A stretch of DNA of 64,000 nucleotides from Alphaproteobacteria bacterium MarineAlpha12_Bin1. Its GTDB lineage: Bacteria; Pseudomonadota; Alphaproteobacteria; UBA6615. Location of the stretch: NCBI GenBank assembly GCA_002937505.1, contig PTJY01000004.1:189186-253185 (forward strand), given 5' to 3'. Each line of letters begins with the position of its first letter. Positions within the stretch are counted from its first letter, which is position 1. Below the pieces are notes generated by a model. The model saw nothing but the letters and a program-made list of their open reading frames with translations, made no database searches and had not been told where the DNA came from. Below are positions 56,224-64,000 of this stretch, in pieces. The translations under genes were made by a program, and so were the position numbers.

Positions 56224-56709
56224 TCATCTAATTTTTTTTGACCTTCTAGAAGAGATGACCCTGGTATTAACACCCCCCCAACCTAACTCGCCGCTCAATC
56301 TGCCAAATTCAATTTTAGGGCAACGATCCATTATAACCACTAGGCCAGCATTTTCAGCTTTTTTTGCGGCCTCATCATGACGTATAGTCAATTGCATCCA
56401 AACAATCTTAGCTCCAATTTCAATTGCGTCATCGACAATGGCTGGCACTCGCTCCGGTTTTTGAAATATGTCGACCATTTCAATAGAAAATGGAATACTT
56501 TTCAAACTTCCATACACAGTTTCACCTAGGAGTTGTTGTCCTTCTATGCCTGGGTTAACAGGTATTACCCTATATCCTTTTTCTTGTAGGTACTTCATTG
56601 CAAAATAGCTCGGCCTATTCCAATTACTACTAGCGCCAATCATTGCTATTACGTTTGTTTCAGATAGAATTCTTCGTATTTGCCAATCGGGGTAATATAA
56701 TTTTTCCAT
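56224..56709 (-). CDS. CoA-binding protein, YccU-like, copy A
   Basis: A 161-residue Rossmann-like CoA-binding protein. Residues 17-33 have TNVIAMIGASSNWNRPS and 47-65 have YRVIPVNPGIEGQQLLGET; VDIFQKPE near 79 and IVWMQLTIRHDEAAKKAENA near 101-120 follow, then VVIMDRCPKIE. The MDRCP cysteine motif is typical. Family members resemble the CoA-binding domain of succinyl-CoA synthetase. Its ligand and role are unproven. It is the second of two tandem paralogues before metY. Confidence 0.88.
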   Translation of the reverse strand: MEKLYYPDWQIRRILSETNVIAMIGASSNWNRPSYFAMKYLQEKGYRVIPVNPGIEGQQLLGETVYGSLKSIPFSIEMVDIFQKPERVPAIVDDAIEIGAKIVWMQLTIRHDEAAKKAENAGLVVIMDRCPKIEFGRLSGELGWGGVNTRVISSRRSKKIR

Positions 56710-56747
56710 AATTTTCGTCCTTAATTTAGATGGGCTAACTTAGAATT

Positions 56748-57176
56748 CTATTTTAAGTCTAATCTTGGAATCTCGATTGCAGGACAACGATCCATTATTA
56801 CTATTTTACCAAAAGATCTGGCGACTTGAGCCGATTCTTCATCTATTACTCCGAGTTGCATCCATATGAAAGATGCATTTATTTGTAGGGCATGTTCTAC
56901 TATTGGCTTTACGTATTTAGAACGTCTAAATATGTCAACCATATCAACCCTTTCTGGTACATCTAGTAGAGAAGGAAATACTTGTTCTCCAAGAATCTTT
57001 TGACCTGCTGCATTGGGGTTAACAGGGTACACATTAAAACCATTAAATTGTAGATACTTCATCACCCGCCAACTAGCACGGCTAGCACCTTTAGGGCTTG
57101 CCCCTACTAAGGCTATGTTTTTTGTATTTAAAAATATTTTTTTGAACAAATCGTCTGTGTACAAGAAACCATTCAT
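56748..57176 (-). CDS. CoA-binding protein, YccU-like, copy B
   Basis: A 142-residue paralogue of the previous protein, with ALVGASPKGASRASWRVMKY near residues 22-41, VYPVNPNAAGQKILGEQVF near 49-67, VDMVDIFRRS near 77-86, FIWMQLGVIDEESAQVARSF near 102-121 and VIMDRCPAIEIPRL at the end. It keeps the MDRCP motif. The two copies share the same blocks but are clearly diverged. It directly abuts the crotonase-like gene (57177), so they are cotranscribed. Confidence 0.88.
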   Translation of the reverse strand: MNGFLYTDDLFKKIFLNTKNIALVGASPKGASRASWRVMKYLQFNGFNVYPVNPNAAGQKILGEQVFPSLLDVPERVDMVDIFRRSKYVKPIVEHALQINASFIWMQLGVIDEESAQVARSFGKIVIMDRCPAIEIPRLDLK

Positions 57177-58040
57177 TTAGGTTTTATCCTTGTCGACTAA
57201 TGCTTTTCTTGGACTTTGATCCCAAACGGGTTGTCGTTTGTTTATAAAAGCGTCAAACCCTTCAGCAGCATCCTTGTCCATGACATTGTTTGCCATTTCA
57301 GTACTTGCAAATTTATAAGCGTCGCTTATTCCCATTTCAATGTGCTGGTAGAATGCTTGTTTACCAATTTTCAAGCTGTGAAAGCTCTTTTCTGATAACT
57401 TAATAGCTAATTCTTCTACGCTAATACTGAGTACAGATTCATCGACGGCTTTATTGATAAGGCCGACTTCCACCGCGCGTTCAGCGCTTATAAAATCACC
57501 AGTTAGCAGCATTTCCATTGAATGTTTCCTGCTTAGGTTCCTACTTAAGGCAACACCTGGTGTCGTGCAAAATAAACCGTTATTAATTCCCGATACAGCA
57601 AAACTTGACAGCGTTGAAGCTATCGCCAGGTCACAAGTAGCAACCAACTGACATCCTGCAGCAGTAGCTATTCCATTTACCTTTGCTATTACGGGTTGTG
57701 GCAAGCGATGTATTGAAAGCATAAGTTTACTACATTGGGCAAATAAATTATTTTGATATTTATAAGTGTAATTATGTCTCATGTCTTTGAGGTCATGCCC
57801 AGTACAAAAAGCTTTTCCATTAGCTTCTAATACTATTACGCGTATACTTTTATCTGTTGCTAAATCATCCAAACAGTCCTGAATTAAGCTTAACATTTGA
57901 CTTGAGAGAACGTTCAACTTTTTTGGTTGATTCAAAGTGATCGTGGCCAACGGGCCATTTGTCTTTTTTAATAAAATATCACCTTCACTGGAAGATAATG
58001 ATTTTGAATCATCTGTAACCATTTGCTCACAACCTTGCAT
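57177..58040 (-). CDS. Enoyl-CoA hydratase/isomerase family protein (ECHDC3-like)
   Basis: A 287-residue crotonase-fold protein. ATITLNQPKKLNVLS near residues 33-47 and VLEANGKAFCTGHDLKDMRH near 70-89 form the first half of the fold. It is closest in pattern to ECHDC3, having SGINNGLFCTTPGVALSRNL near 149-168, where classical hydratases carry catalytic glutamates; both seem absent here. Hydratase activity is therefore doubtful. The start is 58040, or 58022 if the second Met is used. It opens a four-gene set with CoA-binding B, CoA-binding A and metY, and is divergent from rplM. Confidence 0.82.
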   Translation of the reverse strand: MQGCEQMVTDDSKSLSSSEGDILLKKTNGPLATITLNQPKKLNVLSSQMLSLIQDCLDDLATDKSIRVIVLEANGKAFCTGHDLKDMRHNYTYKYQNNLFAQCSKLMLSIHRLPQPVIAKVNGIATAAGCQLVATCDLAIASTLSSFAVSGINNGLFCTTPGVALSRNLSRKHSMEMLLTGDFISAERAVEVGLINKAVDESVLSISVEELAIKLSEKSFHSLKIGKQAFYQHIEMGISDAYKFASTEMANNVMDKDAAEGFDAFINKRQPVWDQSPRKALVDKDKT

Positions 58041-58124
58041 TTTAGTTGTTATTTATAACTGCTTTTAATTAACTACAGAAATAATTTTTTTATTGATTAA
58101 CAAAAAATGGATTACGATTTGTAA

Positions 58125-58138
58125 GGTATTATAATACC
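58125..58138. promoter_or_regulatory. 14-bp perfect palindrome between crotonase-like gene and rplM
   Basis: GGTATTATAATACC is a perfect dyad with no gap. It is 87 bp from the minus-strand crotonase-like gene start and about 40 bp before the rplM -35 element. It could be an operator for a dimeric regulator. Confidence 0.35.
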
Positions 58139-58160
58139 ATATTGTTAACTCTTTATAATA

Positions 58161-58206
58161 TAATGAAAAATTCATTATTGACAGGGGATAATAACTTAAA
58201 TAAGTA
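58161..58206 (+). promoter_or_regulatory. rplM-rpsI promoter with adjacent inverted repeat
   Basis: TTGACA (58178-58183) and TAAGTA (58201-58206) are 17 bp apart, with a consensus -35. TAATGAA (58161-58167) and TTCATTA (58171-58177) form an inverted repeat separated by AAA and ending exactly at the -35. Transcription would start near 58213, about 50 nt before rplM. The repeat may be a regulator site or an upstream element. Confidence 0.5.
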
Positions 58207-58264
58207 TAACTTATAAATCTCCTGAAAAGAATCTTTAATACTTCATAATTAAGTGGAAAAACTT

Positions 58265-58744
58265 ATGCGTATGCAGGCTCAGAAATCATATAGCGCTAAA
58301 CCGAGTGAAGTAGATGCGAAATGGTGGATCATAGATGCGGAAGATGCAGTCCTTGGTAGAATGGCTGTCATTGTTGCCGATAGGCTTAGAGGTAAACATA
58401 AACCAATGTTTACTCCCAATATAGATTGTGGTGATCATATTATAATTATAAACGCAGAAAAAGTTTATTTGTCAGGAAATAAAAAGGATAACAAGGTTTA
58501 TCATCGACATACAGGCTACCCTGGTGGTTTAAAAAGTCGAACCGCAGGTGAAATATTAGAGGGTGATCACTCTGATCGAGTTATAAGAAAAGCAGTAGAG
58601 CGGATGCTTCCAAAAACAAAGATGGGACGGGCACAACTAAAGAAATTGAAAGTTTATCCAGGACCAGACCATCCCCATGAGTCTCAGCAACCTGAAAATA
58701 TAGATATAGCTGCTTTAAGTGCAAAGAATAAGAGGAATGACTGA
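58265..58744 (+). CDS. rplM: 50S ribosomal protein L13
   Basis: A 160-residue L13. The start at 58265 ([13 protein letters not shown]) is preferred over GTG at 58253, or the internal Met at 58271 may be used. [20 protein letters not shown] near 25-44 and [12 protein letters not shown]-type sequence near 81-92 are diagnostic, with [20 protein letters not shown] near 116-135. It is paired with rpsI, whose start follows the stop by 1 bp. Confidence 0.97.
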   Translation: MRMQAQKSYSAKPSEVDAKWWIIDAEDAVLGRMAVIVADRLRGKHKPMFTPNIDCGDHIIIINAEKVYLSGNKKDNKVYHRHTGYPGGLKSRTAGEILEGDHSDRVIRKAVERMLPKTKMGRAQLKKLKVYPGPDHPHESQQPENIDIAALSAKNKRND

Positions 58745-58745
58745 A

Positions 58746-59216
58746 ATGTCTGACGTTAGTACTCAAGAGGCAAGTGAACCAGTAATTCAAGAGGCTGCAG
58801 CTACTATTGGCAAACCAGCAATTGATGAATTTGGAAGAACATACGCTACTGGTAAGAGAAAAGACGCAGTAGCAAGGGTTTGGATAAAGCCTGGCACAGG
58901 ATCGTTCACAATTAATGGACGAGATGGAGGTGTCTATTTTGCTCGTCCTGTTCTACGAATGGTTCTATCTCAACCATTCCAGATAACTGATAGAGTCGGT
59001 CAATATGACATTAGTTGTACAGTATCTGGTGGAGGTCTATCTGGACAAGCTGGTGCTGTGCGTCATGGCCTATCTAAGGCCTTAAGTCTACGTGAGCCCG
59101 AGTTGAGGGCTGTTCTTAAAAAAGCGGGTATGTTAACTCGAGATTCACGTGTTGTGGAACGTAAGAAATATGGAAGGGCAAAAGCACGTCGAAGTTTCCA
59201 ATTTTCCAAGCGTTGA
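58746..59216 (+). CDS. rpsI: 30S ribosomal protein S9
   Basis: A 156-residue S9. The start at 58746 ([10 protein letters not shown]) is favoured because AGAGGA lies 9 nt upstream; 58737 and 58719 are alternatives. The N-terminal 25-30 residues are an extension common in Alphaproteobacteria. [35 protein letters not shown] and the basic C-terminus [17 protein letters not shown] are diagnostic. Confidence 0.97.
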   Translation: MSDVSTQEASEPVIQEAAATIGKPAIDEFGRTYATGKRKDAVARVWIKPGTGSFTINGRDGGVYFARPVLRMVLSQPFQITDRVGQYDISCTVSGGGLSGQAGAVRHGLSKALSLREPELRAVLKKAGMLTRDSRVVERKKYGRAKARRSFQFSKR

Positions 59217-59246
59217 TTTGTATCCCTTTATTATCTAATTAAAAAC

Positions 59247-59278
59247 AAGGGGTTAGATTATTCTAAACCCCTTTTTTT
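59247..59278 (+). terminator. Rho-independent terminator after rplM-rpsI
   Basis: AAGGGGTTAGA (59247-59257) pairs with TCTAAACCCCTT (59262-59273), with one bulged base and a 4-nt loop, followed by a run of T to 59278. It lies 31 nt after rpsI and fits a strong intrinsic terminator. Confidence 0.9.
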
Positions 59279-59468
59279 CAACAAAAATATAAACGACTGC
59301 CACTCTGTTTGGATTGGAAGTTTTATTTACGGTTCAAATTTACTTTACTTAAGAAAATCTGGATTGTTGGATTTTATAAAATTCAAGTTAACTACCATTT
59401 ATTACAAACGTAGTAACGGGAATGTGAACATATGTTTTTAGAAAGAATTAATTAAGGATGATAGACAG

Positions 59469-60281
59469 ATGAAACAGCAAATAAACAAATTTGTAGATCA
59501 CTCTTTCTTCCAGAAATCTATAATGGCATTGATTATAATCAATGCTGTAATACTTGGGTTAGAGACATCACCAACAATAACTAGAGCTATTGGACAGGAA
59601 CTACAACTTTTTGATCAGGCAGTAATTATAATATTTTGTATTGAGCTTGCGTTAAGAATTTATGCAAAAGGGCTACACTTTTTCAAAGATCCTTGGGGGA
59701 TCTTTGACTTTTTAGTAATTGGTATCACATTAGTTCCATCTAATGAATCACTGTCGGTACTGAGAGCATTAAGAGTACTAAGAGTATTCAGGTTAGTATC
59801 TGCTGTACCGCGACTACGGAGAATAGTAACAGCTCTGTTGCACGCCGTGCCCGGAGTGGGAGCGATAATAATATTACTATTACTAGTTTTTTATGTTTTT
59901 TCCGTTATAACGACAGAAATATTTGGTCAAAATTTCCCAGACTGGTTCGGTACCCTTGGAAATTCAATGTTTACACTTTTCCAAATTATGACATTAGAAA
60001 GCTGGTCTATGGGGATTGTCCGACCAGTAATGGAAATTTATCCATGGGCTTCGATTTTATTTGTTATTTTTATAACTTTATCAAGCTTTACAGTGTTAAA
60101 TTTATTTATCGCTATTATTATAGATTCTCTACAAACTTTAAATGAAAATAAACAGGATAATGAATACGGTGAAAAGAAGGTTAGCGAAAATCATATAACT
60201 GAAAAACTACACACTGAGTTAAAGCAAGTGCGGAGTGAGATAGAGGAGCTCAAACGTATGATAATTAGCCAATCTCGATGA
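59469..60281 (+). CDS. Bacterial voltage-gated sodium channel (NavBac/NaChBac-like)
   Basis: A 270-residue six-helix channel that assembles as a tetramer. The S4 voltage sensor has arginines R99, R102, R105 and R108 at three-residue intervals (LRALRVLRVFRLV). The pore filter TLESWSM is at 175-181, identical to the filter of characterised bacterial Nav channels such as NavMs and NavAb, with E177 as the key selectivity residue. A cytoplasmic C-terminal helix (about 230-268) has a coiled-coil pattern, as in this family. A sodium current may serve motility, pH or osmotic homeostasis; which one is unknown. AAGGATG precedes the start. Confidence 0.94.
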   Translation: MKQQINKFVDHSFFQKSIMALIIINAVILGLETSPTITRAIGQELQLFDQAVIIIFCIELALRIYAKGLHFFKDPWGIFDFLVIGITLVPSNESLSVLRALRVLRVFRLVSAVPRLRRIVTALLHAVPGVGAIIILLLLVFYVFSVITTEIFGQNFPDWFGTLGNSMFTLFQIMTLESWSMGIVRPVMEIYPWASILFVIFITLSSFTVLNLFIAIIIDSLQTLNENKQDNEYGEKKVSENHITEKLHTELKQVRSEIEELKRMIISQSR

Positions 60282-60428
60282 CAAATCCGTTCACAAAGAA
60301 CTATTCTGGGATTTGTTCAAACATAATATAAAACAGGCTCTTTTTTTTATTTAAAAATTCTTTAAAGTTAATATGATCGAAACATATTTATAAAAATAAT
60401 TTTAGTTTTTAAATTCAGGAGGCAAATT

Positions 60429-60752
60429 ATGAAAGCGTATTTATTGGGATCATATTCCCCATCAGGATTGAAGGGACTTATCGCTGGTGGTGGTGCTGGT
60501 CGGAAGGCTGCAATTGATAAACTTAGCCAAACACTTGGTTTGAAAATACTAGATGTAGCTTTCACTAGAGGTGAATTTGATGTAACAGTGACCTTTGAAT
60601 GCGACAGTGAAGAATCTGCATTAGGTTTGGCGATCGCAGTTAAATCGTCTGGAGGTTTTGAAAGGGCAGTAGTTTTAACAGAGCTTGATATGGATTCAAT
60701 AGCTGATCATGCCCGTAAGGCAGGGGCTTCATACACTCCTCCAAATGCCTAG
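60429..60752 (+). CDS. GYD-domain protein
   Basis: A 107-residue GYD-family protein (ferredoxin-like fold). It begins MKAYLLGSYSPSGLKGLIAG; DVAFTRGEFDVTVTFECDSEES is near residues 43-64 and RAVVLTELDMD near 76-86. The family has no established function. AGGAGG precedes the ATG. It is followed by a terminator and stands between the sodium channel and fhs; nothing ties it functionally to either. Confidence 0.85.
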   Translation: MKAYLLGSYSPSGLKGLIAGGGAGRKAAIDKLSQTLGLKILDVAFTRGEFDVTVTFECDSEESALGLAIAVKSSGGFERAVVLTELDMDSIADHARKAGASYTPPNA

Positions 60753-60805
60753 GATAAAACTTCGATCTATGTATTTAAACTAACTTATATTACCTACGTA
60801 TTTAC

Positions 60806-60839
60806 AGGCGGAGAGTAAAATCTCCGCCTCTTTTATTTT
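60806..60839 (+). terminator. Rho-independent terminator after GYD gene
   Basis: AGGCGGAGA (60806-60814) and TCTCCGCCT (60821-60829) form a perfect 9-bp stem with a 6-nt loop, followed by CTTTTATTTT. It lies 53 nt after the GYD stop. Confidence 0.9.
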
Positions 60840-60935
60840 CTGATAGATGCTTTATAGATAGGTTCAACAATGATTGAAATCATATCAGCGTATTAATATT
60901 AGATTTCAAATTAACTATTTAAATATTGGTTTAAT

Positions 60936-62612
60936 ATGATGCAAATACCGGACATAGAAATAGCTAGAAACTCTGAAGTGCTTCCTATTAAAGAAGTAGC
61001 TAATAACTTGGGGGTTCCTGAGAAACATTTATTTCAATATGGTCCATACAAGGCAAAGATCGACCTAGAGTATATCCAGAGCCTCAACAGTCGACCGAGG
61101 GGCAAATTAATATTAGTTACTGCTTTGACGCCAACTCCGGCTGGCGAAGGTAAAACGACAACGACAGTAGGCCTTGGCGATGGCTTAAACAAGATTGGTA
61201 AGAAAACAGTTATTTGTATTAGGGAGCCATCACTAGGCCCGTGTTTTGGTATTAAAGGAGGAGCTGCTGGTGGTGGGTATTCTCAAGTAGTTCCTATGGA
61301 AGATATAAACCTTCATTTTACTGGTGATATTCACGCTATAAGTTCTGCCCATAACCTTATGAGTGCTTTAATAGATAACCATGTTCATTGGGGTAATAAT
61401 TTATCTATTGATGTAAGGAAGATTGATTGGAGAAGGGTAATAGACATCAATGATCGAGCTTTACGCCAAATTGTTCAGTCACTGGGTGGGCCTTCAAATG
61501 GTATTCCAAGAGAATCTGGTTTTGATATAACGGTAGCTTCTGAAGTAATGGCCATTTTCTGTTTAGCTACGTCATTGAAAGATTTAGAACGAAGATTAGG
61601 TAATATAGTTATCGGGTCAAATAAAGAAAACCTTCCTATCACTGTTAAAGATTTATCCGGTGAGGGATCAATGGCTGTGCTACTTAAGGACGCTTTAATG
61701 CCTAATTTAGTTCAGACATTAGAGCACACTCCGGCATTTGTTCATGGAGGACCTTTTGCTAATATTGCTCATGGATGTAACTCTATAATTGCGACAGATG
61801 CCGCACTTCATTTATCCGACTATGTTGTTACGGAGGCTGGTTTTGGAGCAGACTTAGGGGCAGAAAAGTTTTTCAATATTAAATGCAGAAAATCAGGACT
61901 AGAGCCTGCAGCCGCAGTAGTCGTTGCAACTGTTCGTGCTTTGAAAATGCATGGAGGAGTGGACTTATCTGAGCTAAAAAACGTTGATGTTACCGCTGTT
62001 TCACGGGGGCTATCAAACTTACGTCGACATATCTCAAACATAAAAAAGTTTGGAGTTCCTGTTATTGTAGCAATTAATAGATTTAGTGCTGATTCTGATT
62101 CTGAAATCATGGAAATCAAGAATAATATTTCATCTTTAAATGTTGATGTTGTTGAGTGTAATCATTGGAAAAATGGATCAGAAGGCATAATAGATTTGGC
62201 TACCAAAGTAAGTGAATTAGTGGATGAAGGCGTTTCTCAGTTCCAACCACTTTATGAGGAAAATCAATCATTGTTTGAGAAAATTAATATTATATGTAGG
62301 GAAATTTATGGAGCTAAGGAGGCAATAGCTAATAAAAGTATCAGAGAGAAATTAAGAGAGTGGGAAAGCCAAGGTTTTGGAAAATTTCCAATTTGTATTG
62401 CTAAAACCCAGTATAGTTTTTCTACTGATCCGAATCTACTTGGAGCTCCAAAAGACCACGTTGTTCCGATAAGAGAAGTACGGTTATCAGCAGGCGCGGA
62501 GTTTGTCGTAGCTATCTGTGGGCAAATAATGACCCTTCCAGGTTTACCAAGTGAGCCTGCTGCAAATAACATTAGATTAGACGATAACGATTTAATAACT
62601 GGGTTGTTTTAA
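60936..62612 (+). CDS. fhs: Formate--tetrahydrofolate ligase
   Basis: A 558-residue ligase that forms 10-formyl-tetrahydrofolate from formate, ATP and tetrahydrofolate. The P-loop is [20 protein letters not shown] near residues 66-85. [20 protein letters not shown] near 99-118 is diagnostic, as are [20 protein letters not shown] and the C-terminal [13 protein letters not shown]. Length is normal. ATG ATG at 60936/60939 gives two start choices. It suggests use of formate or C1 units, together with glyA. Confidence 0.97.
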   Translation: MMQIPDIEIARNSEVLPIKEVANNLGVPEKHLFQYGPYKAKIDLEYIQSLNSRPRGKLILVTALTPTPAGEGKTTTTVGLGDGLNKIGKKTVICIREPSLGPCFGIKGGAAGGGYSQVVPMEDINLHFTGDIHAISSAHNLMSALIDNHVHWGNNLSIDVRKIDWRRVIDINDRALRQIVQSLGGPSNGIPRESGFDITVASEVMAIFCLATSLKDLERRLGNIVIGSNKENLPITVKDLSGEGSMAVLLKDALMPNLVQTLEHTPAFVHGGPFANIAHGCNSIIATDAALHLSDYVVTEAGFGADLGAEKFFNIKCRKSGLEPAAAVVVATVRALKMHGGVDLSELKNVDVTAVSRGLSNLRRHISNIKKFGVPVIVAINRFSADSDSEIMEIKNNISSLNVDVVECNHWKNGSEGIIDLATKVSELVDEGVSQFQPLYEENQSLFEKINIICREIYGAKEAIANKSIREKLREWESQGFGKFPICIAKTQYSFSTDPNLLGAPKDHVVPIREVRLSAGAEFVVAICGQIMTLPGLPSEPAANNIRLDDNDLITGLF

Positions 62613-62636
62613 ATATTTGGTGTCACAATCATAGTT

Positions 62637-63485
62637 TTACATGTAATCCTTAAGTAATTTAAGGTGCTCTTGTTCCATAGTCATCTTATTGATTAAATCA
62701 TCTTTATTTCCATGATTCTCTTTGCCGTCATTACGGAGCTTATACAACGTTTCATAGGTTGCTTTAATGCCCTCAAAATATGGCGAATGACCTTGTAGAC
62801 AAAATTTAACATTCTGGGAAGCCAGATATGATTTGTCAGAAAGATCTGACGATATTCCGCCCAACATGATTGGTGTTTCTATATTTTGAGTGACTTTATT
62901 TAAATCTTCTCGTGATTTTAAACCTACCAAGAAAATCACATCAACACCAACTTCTGCATACGCGATAACTCGTTTTAGCACCTCGTCCATATCTGTCATA
63001 ATAGGAGCACTGGTTCTACCCATTATAACAAGATTTGGGTCTATTCTTGCTGCAAGGGCCGCTCTCATTTTGTTTACACCTTCTTCAACTGATATTAATT
63101 GTGGTTTATTATTACTACCAAAAGATATTGGTAATTCAGTATCTTCTATTGAAAGTGCTGATACGCCAGCTATCTCAAGAGACTCAACTGTGCGCATTAC
63201 ATTTAGTGCATTTCCATAACCGTGATCAGCGTCAACAATAATTGGTAGTTCACAAGCGCGGCAAATCCTATGAGCCTGATCAGAGAATTCGCTTAAAGTA
63301 AGAAGAGTTAGATCTGGAGCACCCAGCACTGTCATGGATGCTATGGATCCTGCGAACATTCCTACCTCAAATCCAATCTCTTCTGCCATTCTTGCTGATA
63401 GCGGGTCTGAAACAGAACCAGGAAAGTAACATTCTTGTTTTGAAAGCAGGGAACGAAATATTTTACGTCTTTTATCCCATTTCAT
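62637..63485 (-). CDS. Oxaloacetate decarboxylase-like protein (isocitrate lyase/PEP mutase superfamily)
   Basis: A 282-residue TIM-barrel protein. SARMAEEIGFEVGMFAGSIAS near residues 30-50 (described in part), DADHGYGNALNVMRTVESLE near 84-103, SIEDTELPISFG near 111-122 and MRAALAARIDP near 139-149 match the soluble oxaloacetate decarboxylase subgroup of the isocitrate lyase/PEP phosphonomutase superfamily, seen in Pseudomonas. The alternative functions (methylisocitrate lyase, PEP mutase) fit less well. ATG at 63485. It is preceded by the C45-like gene on the same strand with a 34-bp gap. Confidence 0.85.
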   Translation of the reverse strand: MKWDKRRKIFRSLLSKQECYFPGSVSDPLSARMAEEIGFEVGMFAGSIASMTVLGAPDLTLLTLSEFSDQAHRICRACELPIIVDADHGYGNALNVMRTVESLEIAGVSALSIEDTELPISFGSNNKPQLISVEEGVNKMRAALAARIDPNLVIMGRTSAPIMTDMDEVLKRVIAYAEVGVDVIFLVGLKSREDLNKVTQNIETPIMLGGISSDLSDKSYLASQNVKFCLQGHSPYFEGIKATYETLYKLRNDGKENHGNKDDLINKMTMEQEHLKLLKDYM

Positions 63486-63519
63486 TTATGTAAGCCTTTA
63501 GTTTGATCAAGATTAAATA

Positions 63520-64000
63520 TTAACTATCAATGGAATAGTTTATGAAAGAGTTTGAACAGGGAGGACCGTTTGCTACAGACATTCTTCGTTGATTTAGATC
63601 AATTACAAATGCCGCATTAGTCATTGTTTGTTTTGCTTGAGGTAAAGTTTCGTCTGGGTGTCTACATATAGCGTTAGGTAACCCAAAATGGTCGGCTAAA
63701 GCCTGTTTACATAAATGCTCATCCAGATTTCCTTTATTTTTCATCAATAAGCGTTTTAGTCTGTTTCCACGATATAAAGTACTGGTGGATATACGCTCCA
63801 TTAATGATGGTCCGTGTCTAGTGTCTGTGAAGTGATTAGAGTGGGTAATTATTCCTTCTTCAGGGAAATGATATGAAGCCTCATTTGGGCTGGTTTCTAT
63901 ATTAATTATTTCGCCATCAGCATGTCCTATTACGAAATTTGCAGAGCACACTCGCTTAGTTTCAATAACTGGTCGTAGGGCTTGATCAAAACTATCAGAG
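63520..64000 (-). CDS. C45 family peptidase / acyl-CoA:6-APA acyltransferase-like protein (partial)
   Basis: The C-terminal part (about 160 residues) of a protein whose start lies right of the window; the frame is open through 64000. It matches the acyl-coenzyme A:6-aminopenicillanic acid acyltransferase/C45 peptidase family, an Ntn-hydrolase group: VCSANFVIGHADGEIINIE, IITHSNHFTD, HFGLPNAICRHPDET and a C-terminal VANGPPC segment. The catalytic N-terminal cysteine would be outside. The substrate is unknown; such proteins act on amide bonds of small acyl compounds. Confidence 0.8.
   Translation of the reverse strand, partial: SDSFDQALRPVIETKRVCSANFVIGHADGEIINIETSPNEASYHFPEEGIITHSNHFTDTRHGPSLMERISTSTLYRGNRLKRLLMKNKGNLDEHLCKQALADHFGLPNAICRHPDETLPQAKQTMTNAAFVIDLNQRRMSVANGPPCSNSFINYSIDS

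Noticed and set aside
54891-58040. Search for a SAM riboswitch controlling metY
   Set aside because: metY is the last of a tightly packed gene set with only 28 bp before its start; no SAM-I or SAM-II pattern was recognised there or before the first gene.
60281-60316. ACAAATCC and GGATTTGT inverted repeat after the sodium channel gene
   Set aside because: An 8-bp stem with a 20-nt loop and no directly following T-run; too weak to call a terminator.
1-64000. CRISPR arrays, IS elements, prophage or defence islands
   Set aside because: No regularly spaced repeats, transposase, integrase or phage-like genes were seen; nearly all genes belong to conserved chromosomal blocks.

Overview
The window is a stretch of chromosome from an AT-rich, probably marine, heterotrophic member of the Alphaproteobacteria. 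The clearest lineage evidence is gene order: folK-rpoZ-rsh-pdxJ-acpS-lepB-rnc-era-recO-parC, aroQ-accB-accC-aat, bamE/ubiquinol-cytochrome c chaperone/DUF177/rpmF/plsX/fabH/ihfA/merR/tRNA-Pro, and rpiB-glyA-nrdR-ribD-ribE-ribB-ribH-nusB-thiL are standard alphaproteobacterial blocks. NDUFA12, a MucR/Ros regulator and a cysteine-free (Mg-type) HemB agree. A TRAP transporter, a bacterial voltage-gated sodium channel, a proton-pumping pyrophosphatase and B12-dependent ribonucleotide reductase suit a marine lifestyle. A Rhodospirillales/SAR116-like placement is a guess. I see no transposase, integrase, phage gene, CRISPR array or recognisable defence system.

Layout. 1-0.9 kb: edge-truncated GNAT-like gene and a RidA homologue. 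1-4.7 kb: nrdJ (minus), with candidate NrdR boxes upstream; nrdR itself lies at 39.4 kb. 5.1-6.9 kb: NDUFA12, two tandem MlaD paralogues, DUF2155. 6.8-10.5 kb (minus): aat, accC, accB, aroQ, and a family-5-like uracil-DNA glycosylase. 10.7-20.7 kb (plus): the folK to parC block. 20.8-26.4 kb: bioY, then a convergent TRAP operon whose large permease carries a long, basic, soluble C-terminal extension. 26.7-29.2 kb (minus): bpt, an unknown membrane protein, hemB. 29.4-32.5 kb: valine-catabolism genes. 32.6-34.8 kb (minus): thiO-thiS-thiG behind a TPP riboswitch. 34.9-37.3 kb (minus): small membrane protein, glutaryl-CoA dehydrogenase, cupin, MucR. 37.6-48.4 kb (plus): rpiB to thiL, an MFS transporter and hppA. 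48.5-53.7 kb: bamE and the rpmF-plsX-fabH-ihfA-merR-tRNA block. 53.8-58.0 kb: an unknown gene, ytoQ, metY, two CoA-binding proteins and a crotonase-fold protein. 58.3-62.6 kb: rplM-rpsI, sodium channel, GYD protein, fhs. 62.6-64 kb (minus): oxaloacetate decarboxylase-like protein and an edge-truncated C45 peptidase-like protein.

How genes work together. nrdJ and nrdR form a likely regulatory pair. The riboflavin genes make FMN/FAD, but the GTP cyclohydrolase II domain of the RibB fusion has lost its zinc cysteines, so a separate RibA is needed elsewhere. glyA and fhs feed one-carbon metabolism. Valine and glutaryl-CoA dehydrogenases and the TRAP importer point to organic and amino-acid carbon use. 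accB/accC, acpS, plsX and fabH cover fatty-acid and phospholipid initiation.

I did not find a convincing new multi-gene system. The best leads are the extended TRAP permease, the degenerate RibA domain, a MucR protein lacking most zinc ligands, the paired CoA-binding proteins next to metY, and several palindromic sites in promoter regions.
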